A DNA stretch of 64,000 nt, from positions 186,001 through 250,000 of the forward strand of contig NZ_ATYR01000004.1 of the NCBI RefSeq assembly GCF_000427785.1. The letters are read 5' to 3'. Made by a program: the position numbers and the translations under genes. Under the pieces are notes generated by a model. The model saw nothing but the letters and a program-made list of their open reading frames with translations, was not told the origin of the DNA and searched no databases. Position 1 is the stretch's first letter. Each line of letters begins with the position of its first letter. Below are positions 17,723-25,546 of this stretch, one piece after another. The stretch comes from Massilia alkalitolerans DSM 17462 (GTDB taxonomy: Bacteria > Pseudomonadota > Gammaproteobacteria > Burkholderiales > Burkholderiaceae_D).

Positions 17723-18020
17723 AGCCTGCGTCGCAGTCTGCCGACATCCCCAAAAGCACAGCGACAGGCAAAGGCTCACGCCAGCTGATGCCCTGGATGC
17801 AGGTCTGACCGCAAGCTTCAGCTGCGAACCTGGATCAGCGCGCGATCACAATGCCTGCGGCCAAGGTCGACCGTAATCCGATTACCGCGGCCAGACCCTG
17901 GATGCCGCTTGCCGATCCTGCTGGCAGGTTCACGCGCACTGGCAACTCGGCAGCCTGAAAGCTCGCCAGAGCACCGCAGTCGCCCTTCTGGCCTGCAAAA
18001 CGGCTGATTTTCGAACTCAT

Positions 18021-18232
18021 CTGTGGAAAACAGCTGGGATATCCACAGGATCGAATGTGCAGAACAGCTGTTTAACCCAGTCAGCCAAAAATCTGTCCAA
18101 GTTTCCTCCAGTTTAAAAACAAGCTTTGTTCAGCAGGTTAACGCGACCGTAAACCATTGACGTTGTGGAGAAAACCCTTCTTATCCACAAAGGATTGCGC
18201 GTTTACTATTACTACCAGTTTGTATACAAACT
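18021..18232 (+). repeat. Origin module B
   Basis: Contains TGTGGAAAA (18022-18030), ATATCCACA (18039-18047), TGTGGAGAA (18164-18172), exact TTATCCACA (18181-18189), a GCGC spacer, triplets TAC-TAT-TAC-TAC (18204-18215) and the perfect 16-bp palindrome AGTTTGTATACAAACT (18217-18232). The linking words CACAGGATCGAATGTGCAGAA and CTGTCCA are shared in similar form with modules A and C. Confidence 0.7.
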
Positions 18233-18419
18233 TGTTTACTACAACAACAAAACCAGCAGCGCGAATCCAGCCCCGACAGCGTCCAGCCTGAAGACCTGTC
18301 GACCACCAGCATGGTTTGTCACCAGCTGGCCAACACCGTCAGCCAGGATCGCTCCTGAAACACCGCTTGCCCGCAAATCGCCTGCCAAACGGTTTTTCAG
18401 CACATTGCTGATCACGCGA

Positions 18420-18631
18420 CTGTGGAAAAGTCGATGTATATCCACAGGATCGGATGTGCAGAACGCTGCAATTCCTGCTTCGCCCGAAAACTGTCCACGT
18501 TTCGTTCAAAATCCACACAGCCTTTGTTCAACCGGTAAACGCGTCTGCAAGTCATTGATGCTGTGGAGTAAACGCGAGTTATCAACAGAAGAGGCCGCGT
18601 TTACTATCTACTACCAGTTTGTATACAAACT
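18420..18631 (+). repeat. Origin module C
   Basis: Contains TGTGGAAAA (18421-18429), ATATCCACA (18438-18446), TGTGGAGTA (18562-18570), TTATCAACA (18579-18587, one mismatch to the DnaA box), a GC-rich spacer, triplets TAC-TAT-CTA-CTA (18602-18613) and the same perfect palindrome AGTTTGTATACAAACT (18616-18631). It spans the same length as module B, and its start lies 399 bp downstream. Confidence 0.7.
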
Positions 18632-18752
18632 TTAGTTAACTAATACCGTGAAGTGCTGCGCGCCCGGAAAAGCCCGCAAAACCAGGTTTTCACTGGCCTC
18701 ACGCTCGTAAGACAAGCAAAATGCACACTCAACCGTCAGAATTGGCAGCCTC

Positions 18753-19199
18753 ATGAGCTCGATCAAACCGTGTACAAGCCCTGAACAAGCCGGCTGGCTG
18801 CAGCTGCGCATGGCCTTATGGCCTGCGGATCGCGCCGACCACCTGCAGGAAATGCAGGAGCTGTGTGCACAACCCGGCCGTTATGCACAGTGGATTGCCT
18901 ACTCGCGCCTTGGAGAGCCCCAGGGACTGGTCGAAGTGGCGCTGCGTAGCGATTACGTCAACGGCACCGACTCGTCTCCTGTCGGCTTCCTGGAAGGGCT
19001 GTACGTCAATCCCGCCTTTCGAAAGCAAGGAGTCGCTGCGATGCTCGTAAAGACCGCCGAGCAATGGGTGAGAGAACAGGGTTGCACCGAGATGGCGTCC
19101 GATGCTCTGCTCGACAATACGACGAGCCACGCGATGCACCGTACGCTTGGATTCGAGGAAACCGAGCGGGTGGTCTACTTCCGCAAGCTGCTTTCATAA
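18753..19199 (+). CDS. AAC(6')-type aminoglycoside N-acetyltransferase homologue (GNAT)
   Basis: GNAT acetyltransferase of 148 residues. The blocks LRMALWPADRADHLQEM, YVNGTDSSPVGFLEGLYV, the acetyl-CoA loop RKQGVA, and CTEMASDALLDNTTSHAMHRTLGFEETERVVYF follow the AAC(6')-I subfamily almost block for block from memory, and length matches. Such enzymes acetylate the 6'-amino group of aminoglycosides. A chromosomal homologue may have another native substrate. It begins 120 bp after the candidate origin, with the nucleosidase gene 28 bp downstream. Confidence 0.82.
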   Translation: MSSIKPCTSPEQAGWLQLRMALWPADRADHLQEMQELCAQPGRYAQWIAYSRLGEPQGLVEVALRSDYVNGTDSSPVGFLEGLYVNPAFRKQGVAAMLVKTAEQWVREQGCTEMASDALLDNTTSHAMHRTLGFEETERVVYFRKLLS

Positions 19200-19227
19200 C
19201 AAAAACGCAAGAAAAACAAGGAAAAAC

Positions 19228-19995
19228 ATGCGACTGGGGATCATCAGCGCGCTGTACGAAGAACAGCTGGGGCTCGTAGAAGCCATGCAAGGGCCCGCCA
19301 AGCTCATCCATGGCATGCGTGAGTACTGGGCAGGGAAGCTGTGGGAAATCGACGCTGTGTGCGTTCTGTCGCGAATTGGCAAGGTTGCCGCTGCCATGAC
19401 AGCCACAACCCTTGTGGAAAAGTTCGGAGTTACCCACATCCTCTTTACCGGCGTGGCCGGCGCCGGGGATAAAACGGTGCAAGTCGGCGATATCGTGGTC
19501 GCGGAAGCCCTGGTCCAGCACGACATGGATGCGAGCCCGCTGTTTCCCCGTTTCGAGGTGCCGCTCACCGGCCTGACGCACTTCCAGCCGGACCTGCAGC
19601 TGTCGCTGCGCCTGTCGCGCGCCGCCCATGACTTCCTCGAGCAAGATCTGAACAGCGCGATCAGCGAGGGCGAGCGGCGCGAATTCCGCCTGGCGCAGCC
19701 GCGCGTGCACCGCGGCCTGGTGGCGAGCGGCGACCAGTTCATGAGCGAGCGCCTGCGCCTGAATGCGCTCAACGAGGCCCTTCCCGGCCTGGTGGCGGTC
19801 GAAATGGAAGGCGCCGCGGTGGCCCAGGTGTGCTACGAGCTGGGCGTGCCCTGCGCCGTGATCCGCACCGTGTCCGACAACGCCAATGAAAACGCGGCCA
19901 CCGATTTCATGCGATTCGTGAAATCGGTGGCCGCGCAGTACGCTTTCCACATCACCCGGCGGGTGTGCCGGGACCTGGCGAGCAGGCCGCTCTAG
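19228..19995 (+). CDS. mtnN: 5'-methylthioadenosine/S-adenosylhomocysteine nucleosidase
   Basis: Nucleosidase of 255 residues that splits adenine from MTA and SAH for methionine salvage and SAH detoxification. The catalytic signatures VEMEGAAVAQVC (Glu) and TVSDNAN (Asp) are present, as is the N-terminal MRLGIISALYEEQ and FTGVAGAG ribose-binding region. I start at 19228, with an AAGGAA site. The longer open frame upstream overlaps the acetyltransferase and is a shadow. The 3' end overlaps convergent ald by 4 bp. Confidence 0.9.
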   Translation: MRLGIISALYEEQLGLVEAMQGPAKLIHGMREYWAGKLWEIDAVCVLSRIGKVAAAMTATTLVEKFGVTHILFTGVAGAGDKTVQVGDIVVAEALVQHDMDASPLFPRFEVPLTGLTHFQPDLQLSLRLSRAAHDFLEQDLNSAISEGERREFRLAQPRVHRGLVASGDQFMSERLRLNALNEALPGLVAVEMEGAAVAQVCYELGVPCAVIRTVSDNANENAATDFMRFVKSVAAQYAFHITRRVCRDLASRPL

Positions 19996-21107
19996 CCCAG
20001 CAGCGATTCGGCCGGCACATAGTCGTAATTCAGGTCCCGGGCCACGGCTTCGTAGGTGACCTTGCCCTGGCAGACATTCAAGCCATTGCGCAGGTGGACG
20101 TCGTTCGACAAGGCCTGGCGCCAGCCCTTGGTGGCCAGCGCCACGGCGTGGCCGATGGTTGCGTTGTTGAGCGCGAAGGTGGAGGTGCGTGCCACCGCGC
20201 CCGGCATGTTCGCCACGCAGTAGTGGATCACGCCGTCGACGACAAAGGTCGGGTCGGCATGGGTGGTCGGGTGCGAGGTGTCGAAGCAGCCGCCCTGGTC
20301 GATCGCCACGTCCACCACCACCGCGCCCTTCTTCATGCGCGAGATCATGTCGCGGGTGACCAGCTTGGGCGCCGCGGCGCCCGGCACCAGCACGCCGCCG
20401 ATCACCAGGTCGGCGTCCAGCACCGCTTCCTCGATCGCATGCGCGTTGGAGTAGAGCGTGGAAATGCGGTTGCCGTAGACCAGGTCCAGCTGGCGCAGGC
20501 GGTCGACGTTCTTGTCGAGCACCGTTACGCGTGCGCCGGTACCGACCGCCATCTGCAGCGCATTGGTGCCGACCACGCCGGCGCCGATGATCACCACGTG
20601 GCCCGCCGCCACACCCGGCACGCCGCCCAGCAGCAGGCCCATGCCGCCCCTGGATTTCTCCAGATGCGCGGCGCCGGCCTGGATCGCCATGCGGCCGGCT
20701 ACTTCGCTCATCGGCGCCAGCAGCGGCAGGCCGCCGCCCGGGCCGGTGATGGTTTCATATGCGATGCAGACCGCGCCGGATTTCACCAGGGCGGCGGTCT
20801 GTTCGGGATCCGGCGCCAGGTGCAGGTAGGTGTAGAGCACCTGCCCTTCGCGCAGCATCGCGCATTCGGCGGGTTGCGGCTCCTTGACCTTGACGATCAT
20901 GTCGGCACGCGCGAAGACTTCGCCGGCGCTGGCCACCATGCTGGCGCCGGCCGCCATGTACTGCTCGTCCAGGAGCCCGATCTGCTCGCCGGCGCCCTGC
21001 TGCACGATGACGTCGATGCCGCGTGACGTCAGCTCGCGCACCGAGGGTGGGGTCATCCCGACACGGTACTCGTGATTCTTGATCTCCTTGGGTACGCCAA
21101 CAAGCAT
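19992..21107 (-). CDS. ald: Alanine dehydrogenase
   Basis: NAD-dependent L-alanine/pyruvate interconverting enzyme of 371 residues. It begins MLVGVPKEIKNHEYRVGM, the universal Ald N-terminus, carries the substrate Lys region VKVKEPQ, the NAD fold VVIIGAGVVGTNALQMAVG, and the C-terminal NMPGAVARTSTFALNNAT. The start at 21107 follows a strong GGAGGT site. It lies downstream of putA, but a terminator separates the two. Confidence 0.96.
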   Translation of the reverse strand: MLVGVPKEIKNHEYRVGMTPPSVRELTSRGIDVIVQQGAGEQIGLLDEQYMAAGASMVASAGEVFARADMIVKVKEPQPAECAMLREGQVLYTYLHLAPDPEQTAALVKSGAVCIAYETITGPGGGLPLLAPMSEVAGRMAIQAGAAHLEKSRGGMGLLLGGVPGVAAGHVVIIGAGVVGTNALQMAVGTGARVTVLDKNVDRLRQLDLVYGNRISTLYSNAHAIEEAVLDADLVIGGVLVPGAAAPKLVTRDMISRMKKGAVVVDVAIDQGGCFDTSHPTTHADPTFVVDGVIHYCVANMPGAVARTSTFALNNATIGHAVALATKGWRQALSNDVHLRNGLNVCQGKVTYEAVARDLNYDYVPAESLLG

Positions 21108-21165
21108 GTCTACCTCCAAGATTTATAAGAATGTGAAGCTACGGCTGCTACGCTACTCCTGTTGC

Positions 21166-21191
21166 AAAAAAAAGGGAGCTTGCGCTCCCTT
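21166..21191 (-). terminator. Intrinsic terminator of putA
   Basis: The stem AAGGGAGC/GCTCCCTT around a TTGC loop (21172-21191) is followed on the minus strand by an uninterrupted T-run to 21166. It sits 6 bp past the putA stop. Confidence 0.88.
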
Positions 21192-21196
21192 GATGA

Positions 21197-24100
21197 TTAC
21201 ACTCCCAGCGTCATCAGGCTTGCGTTGCCGCCAGCCGCGGTGGTGTTGACGCACACCGCCCTTTCCGCCACCAGCCGCCACAGGGCGACCGGCTCGCTGG
21301 CGCCCGTGTCGGCAATGCCGACGATGGCCCCGGGCCGGGCCGCCAGCTTGCTGCGCAGCGAGCCGGCCAGGCCTGCTTCCAGCAGCGCGATCTGGAACTC
21401 GCTGGCGTCGATTTCTTCCATCCCGATGAAGCGCACGCGCTCCTTGACCAGGGCCGGCAGATTGGCCGGGATCAAATCCGGCGCGGCCAGCACCAGCGCG
21501 CGGTTGCCGTTGGCGAGGCTGGCCGCCAGCTGGTTGAGCAGGCCGGCAGCCGTCTTCGGCGCGCACAGCACGGTGCCGCGCGGCGTGAAGGCCAGGGTAT
21601 TGCGCTCGCCGGTCGGACCCGGCAGGGCGATCTCGACACCGTTGAGCGCAGTGCGGCCGTAAGCTTGCGCCAGCGTCGCCACATCCGTATGGCCGTTGTT
21701 GCGCAGCCAGCCGAGCAGCGCATCCAGGCCTGCGTCGAATGTGCGGCTGTGTTCCATGAGCGGCGCCGCATGGCGCTGCAGGCGCTTCAGGTAGAGCGGA
21801 CCGCCGGCCTTCGGACCGGTGCCCGATTTGCCCTCGCCGCCGAAAGGCTGCACGCCCACGACCGCGCCGACGATGTTGCGGTTCACGTAGATGTTGCCCA
21901 CATGGGCGCGCGCGACGATGAAGTCGATGGTCTCGTCGATGCGCGAATGTACGCCCAGGGTCAGGCCGTAGCCGGTGGCGTTGATGGTGTCGACCACCTT
22001 CGGCAGGTCGGCACGGCGGTAGCGCACGATGTGCAGCACCGGGCCGAAGACTTCATGCTTGAGTTCAGCCATCGAGCCGATTTCCAGCACGGTCGGCGGC
22101 ACGAAGGTGCCGGCATTGTTCACGCTGTCCGGCAGCTCGAGCGCGAAATGGCTGCGCGCGGTGGCGCGCATGCGTTCGATGTGGGCCAGCAGGTTGCGCT
22201 GGGCTTCGCTGTCGATCACCGGGCCGATGTCGGTGGCCAGGCGGTCCGGCGAGCCGACGCGCAGTTCCTGCATCGCGCCCTTGAGCATGGTGATGGTCTT
22301 GTCGGCGATGTCTTCCTGCAGGAACAGCACGCGCAGCGCCGAGCAGCGCTGGCCGGCCGAGTCGAAGGCCGAGGACAGCACGTCCTGCACCACTTGCTCC
22401 GGCAGCGCCGAGGAATCCACGATCAGCGCATTCTGGCCGCCGGTTTCGGCCACCAGCGGAATGTCGATGCCTTCCTGCTCGGCGCGCTTGGCGAGGGTAC
22501 GGTTGATCAGCTGCGCCACTTCGGTGGAGCCGGTGAAGATCACGCCTTTCACACGCGAGTCCGAGGTCAGGGCGGCGCCGACCACTTCGCCGCGGCCCGG
22601 CAGCAGCTGCAGCGCGGCGCGCGGGCAGCCGGCTTCCAGGAACAGCTCGACCGCGCGGTGCGCGATCAAGGGGGTCTGCTCGGCCGGCTTGGCCAGCACC
22701 ACGTTGCCGGCCGCGAGCGCGGCGGCCACCTGGCCGGTGAAGATCGCCAGCGGGAAGTTCCATGGGCTGATGCAAGTCACCGGACCGAGTGCGCCTTCCG
22801 CTTTGGCTGCGCGGATCTCGACCGCGTAGTAGCGCAGGAAGTCGACCGCTTCGCGCAGTTCGGCGATCGCGTTCGGCAGCGATTTGCCGGCTTCGCGCAC
22901 GGCCAGCGCCATCAGTTCGGTGCCGTTCTGTTCGAACAGGTCGGCAGTACGCTCGAGGATGGCGGCGCGGGTCTCGACACCTGTGGTTTCCCATTCGCCG
23001 GCGAAGGCGGCAGCCGCGGCCAGCGCGGTGTCGACATCGGCGCGCGTGGCTTCCTGCACCTGGCCGACGACATCGCTCGACATGGCCGGGTTGACGACCT
23101 TGGCGGTTTCACTTCCTTCCACCGGGCCGGCGATCAGCGGCATTGCCTTGTGCTGGCGCTGCTTGGCCAGGCCTTCGGCGGTCGCGGTGAGCGTGTGTTC
23201 GTTGACCAGGTCCAGGCCGCTCGAGTTCTTGCGCTCGGCCCCGAACAGCTGCAGCGGCAGGGCGATGGCCGGGTGTGGCTTGCCACCGGCGGCGCGCGCC
23301 TGCTCGAAGGGATCGGCCAGCAGGGTGTCGATGGCCACCTTCTCGTCCACGATCTGGTTCACGAAGGACGAGTTGGCGCCGTTTTCCAGCAGGCGGCGCA
23401 CCAGATAGGCCAGCAGGGTTTCGTGCGAGCCGACCGGCGCATAGATGCGGCAGGCCTTGTCCAGCTTGTTCGAGCCGACGACCTGGTCGTACAGGGTCTC
23501 GCCCATGCCGTGCAGGCACTGGAATTCGTAGTTCTTGATGCCGTCGGCCTTGGCCCAGGTGTAGATCACCGACAGCGAGTGCGCGTTGTGGGTGGCGAAC
23601 TGCGGGTAGATGATGTCGCTCGCCGCCAGCAGCTTGCGCGCGCAGGTCAGGTAGGAGACGTCGGTGTACACCTTGCGGGTGTAGACCGGATAGCCCGGCA
23701 TGCCGTCGACCTGGGCGCGCTTGATCTCGGCGTCCCAATAGGCACCCTTCACCAGGCGCACCATGAACTTGCGGCTGCTCCTCTTGGCCAGGTCGACCAC
23801 GAAGTCGATCACGAAGGGGCAGCGCTTCTGGTAGGCCTGCACCACCAGGCCGATGCCCTCGAAGCCGGCCAGTTCAGGGTCGAAAGCGAGCGACTCGAGC
23901 ATGTCGAGCGAGATCTCGAGGCGATCGGCTTCTTCCGCGTCGATGTTGATGCCGATGTTGTACTGCTTGGCCAGCAGGACCAGGCTGCGCACGCGCGGCA
24001 GCAGCTCACCCATCACACGCGCGTACTGCGCGCGGCTGTAGCGCGGGTGCAGGGCCGACAGCTTGATCGAGATGCCCGGGCCGTCCTTGATGCCGCGGCC

Positions 24101-24841
24101 GTTCGAGGCCTTGCCGATCGCATGGATCGCGCTCTCGTAGGAGGCGTAGTAGTTCCTGGCGTCCGCTTCGGTGAGTGCGGCTTCGCCCAGCATGTCGTAG
24201 GAATAGCGGTAGCCGCGCGTTTCGTTCTCGCGGCTATTCTTGAGGGCTTCCTCGATGGTCTGGCCGGTGACGAACTGGTTGCCCAGCATGCGCATGGCCA
24301 TGTCGACGCCCTTGCGGATCAGGGGTTCGCCGCCCTTGGCGATCAGCCGGGTAAGCGCCGATCCCAGGTTCTTTTCGCTATTGGTCGAGACCAGCTTGCC
24401 GGTGATGAGCAGGCCCCAGGTGGCCGCGTTGACGAACAGCGAAGGCGATTCGCCCAGGTGCTTCTTCCAGTCGCCGCGGCTGATCTTGTCGGCGATGAGG
24501 CGGTCGGCGGTTTCGCTGTCCGGGATGCGCAGCAGCGCCTCGGCCAGGCACATCAGCGCCACGCCTTCTTCCGACGACAGCGAGAACTCGTGCATCAGCG
24601 CGTCCACGCCCGAGGAACGGGTGCGCTTCTCGCGCACGCTCGAGACCAGGCGGTGCGCCAGCATGTAGGCGTCGGCATTCGCGCTGGCGCCCTGGGCCAG
24701 CAGCCACTGCACCGCCTCGCTTTCATCGCGGCGGTAGGCGGCGGTGATGGCTTCGCGCAGCGGGGTCTGGTCCTGCTTGACCTCGCGTTGGAGTGCATCG
24801 AAGGGAACGAAAGCGGAGGCCAGGGCGGCGTCAATGTGCAT
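21197..24841 (-). CDS. putA: Bifunctional proline dehydrogenase / L-glutamate gamma-semialdehyde dehydrogenase PutA
   Basis: Enzyme of 1214 residues converting proline to glutamate. The proline dehydrogenase barrel is in the N-terminal half (MVRLVKGAYWDAEIKRAQ, YPQFATHNAHS). The aldehyde dehydrogenase domain follows (SPWNFPLAIFTGQVAAAL, then the catalytic Cys in GQRCSALRVLF). A C-terminal extension ends near 1214. The ribbon-helix-helix DNA-binding domain of the E. coli type is absent, so it should not autorepress, in keeping with the divergent Lrp-type regulator next door. Confidence 0.95.
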   Translation of the reverse strand: MHIDAALASAFVPFDALQREVKQDQTPLREAITAAYRRDESEAVQWLLAQGASANADAYMLAHRLVSSVREKRTRSSGVDALMHEFSLSSEEGVALMCLAEALLRIPDSETADRLIADKISRGDWKKHLGESPSLFVNAATWGLLITGKLVSTNSEKNLGSALTRLIAKGGEPLIRKGVDMAMRMLGNQFVTGQTIEEALKNSRENETRGYRYSYDMLGEAALTEADARNYYASYESAIHAIGKASNGRGIKDGPGISIKLSALHPRYSRAQYARVMGELLPRVRSLVLLAKQYNIGINIDAEEADRLEISLDMLESLAFDPELAGFEGIGLVVQAYQKRCPFVIDFVVDLAKRSSRKFMVRLVKGAYWDAEIKRAQVDGMPGYPVYTRKVYTDVSYLTCARKLLAASDIIYPQFATHNAHSLSVIYTWAKADGIKNYEFQCLHGMGETLYDQVVGSNKLDKACRIYAPVGSHETLLAYLVRRLLENGANSSFVNQIVDEKVAIDTLLADPFEQARAAGGKPHPAIALPLQLFGAERKNSSGLDLVNEHTLTATAEGLAKQRQHKAMPLIAGPVEGSETAKVVNPAMSSDVVGQVQEATRADVDTALAAAAAFAGEWETTGVETRAAILERTADLFEQNGTELMALAVREAGKSLPNAIAELREAVDFLRYYAVEIRAAKAEGALGPVTCISPWNFPLAIFTGQVAAALAAGNVVLAKPAEQTPLIAHRAVELFLEAGCPRAALQLLPGRGEVVGAALTSDSRVKGVIFTGSTEVAQLINRTLAKRAEQEGIDIPLVAETGGQNALIVDSSALPEQVVQDVLSSAFDSAGQRCSALRVLFLQEDIADKTITMLKGAMQELRVGSPDRLATDIGPVIDSEAQRNLLAHIERMRATARSHFALELPDSVNNAGTFVPPTVLEIGSMAELKHEVFGPVLHIVRYRRADLPKVVDTINATGYGLTLGVHSRIDETIDFIVARAHVGNIYVNRNIVGAVVGVQPFGGEGKSGTGPKAGGPLYLKRLQRHAAPLMEHSRTFDAGLDALLGWLRNNGHTDVATLAQAYGRTALNGVEIALPGPTGERNTLAFTPRGTVLCAPKTAAGLLNQLAASLANGNRALVLAAPDLIPANLPALVKERVRFIGMEEIDASEFQIALLEAGLAGSLRSKLAARPGAIVGIADTGASEPVALWRLVAERAVCVNTTAAGGNASLMTLGV

Positions 24842-24950
24842 GGTGAGTCTTCTAAAAAGGAATCAAACGTAGGCTCGGCGCAGCAAAAAACGCCGACCCG
24901 CGAGAATGGCGGACGGCGTACTGCGCAATACTTTGGAATGATTCGATTGT

Positions 24951-24965
24951 AGAAGGAAATCTTCT
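24951..24965. promoter_or_regulatory. Inverted repeat in the putA/lrp intergenic region
   Basis: AGAAG-N5-CTTCT lies centrally in the 215 bp between divergent putA and the Lrp-type gene, followed by an A/T-rich stretch. It is a plausible operator for the neighbouring regulator, but only its symmetry is seen. Confidence 0.4.
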
Positions 24966-25056
24966 GGATTAATTCTGTTTTTACGACAGACTAGCAAAAG
25001 ATAGTTTTTGGTGCGACAATCTGACCGAATAATATTTACATGGCAGGAGACCGACC

Positions 25057-25512
25057 ATGCTCGACAAGATCAGTAAGAAAATTCTGGCGGAACTCCAGAA
25101 CGACGGGCGAATCAGCAACGTCGAGCTGGCAGCACGTGTCAACCTGTCTCCTGCCGCCTGCCTGGAGCGCGTGCGCAAGCTGCACGAGTCCGGCTACATC
25201 ATGGGCTACACCGCGCAGCTCAACCCACAGCTACTGGATGTGTCGCTGCTGGTGTTCATCGAAGTGGTGCTTGATCGTACCACTCCCGAAGTGTTCGATG
25301 CATTCAAACAGAGCGTCCAGATGATTCCGGAAGTGCTGGAATGCCACATGGTGGCGGGCGGCTTCGATTACCTGGTCAAGGCGCGCGTCAAGGACATGGC
25401 GGCCTATCGGGAATTCCTCGGCAAGACCTTGCTGCAGAAGGGCGTGCGCGAGACGCACACCTATGCGGTGATGGAAGAGGTCAAGAACACGACCAAGCTG
25501 CCGATCCGCTGA
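25057..25512 (+). CDS. Lrp/AsnC family regulator, probable activator of putA
   Basis: Regulator of 151 residues with an N-terminal helix-turn-helix (LDKISKKILAELQNDGRISNVELAARVNLSP, residues 2-33) and a C-terminal RAM ligand-binding domain (VLECHMVAGGFDYLVKARVKDM). Divergent placement beside putA is the arrangement of PutR/BkdR-type proline regulators, so proline-responsive control of putA is inferred. Length is normal, and an AGGAGA site precedes the start. Confidence 0.88.
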   Translation: MLDKISKKILAELQNDGRISNVELAARVNLSPAACLERVRKLHESGYIMGYTAQLNPQLLDVSLLVFIEVVLDRTTPEVFDAFKQSVQMIPEVLECHMVAGGFDYLVKARVKDMAAYREFLGKTLLQKGVRETHTYAVMEEVKNTTKLPIR

Positions 25513-25520
25513 ACGTGCGT

Positions 25521-25539
25521 TGGCCGGCATTGCCGGCCA
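25521..25539. terminator. Stem-loop between convergent lrp and lysR genes
   Basis: TGGCCGGC-ATT-GCCGGCCA is a perfect 8-bp stem between two convergent genes. It lacks a T-run on either strand, so it is at best a weak bidirectional terminator. Confidence 0.45.
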
Positions 25540-25546
25540 CTGCCGC

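Larger units (their letters stand above)
17460..18645. other. oriC: Candidate chromosomal replication origin (oriC) with three repeated unwinding modules
   Basis: The gap from 17274 to 18752 contains no credible gene. From 17460 it holds three diverged direct repeats. Each has DnaA-box-like nonamers (TTATCCACA exact at 18181-18189 and, inverted, at 17466-17474), a GC-rich spacer, a run of TAC/ACT triplets resembling DnaA-trios and a TTGTATACAA palindrome. Genes to the left are nearly all on the minus strand, consistent with leftward fork movement. parS sites, parAB and mnmG lie within 5-15 kb. dnaA is not in view, so function is inferred. Confidence 0.72.

Noticed and set aside
18165-18635. 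156-codon plus-strand frame within the candidate origin
   Set aside because: It runs through two repeat modules, contains repeated YYQFVYKL peptide from the palindrome, and has no ribosome-binding site or family.
17460-18645. CRISPR array or plasmid iterons as an explanation for the repeated modules
   Set aside because: Repeats are about 200 bp, diverged, and unevenly spaced by 400-560 bp. They contain ordered DnaA-box and triplet elements rather than identical short repeats with equal spacers. No rep gene is near.
21665-24952. Plus-strand open frame of 1095 codons opposite putA
   Set aside because: It has the composition typical of an antisense shadow, while putA on the other strand matches its family end to end.
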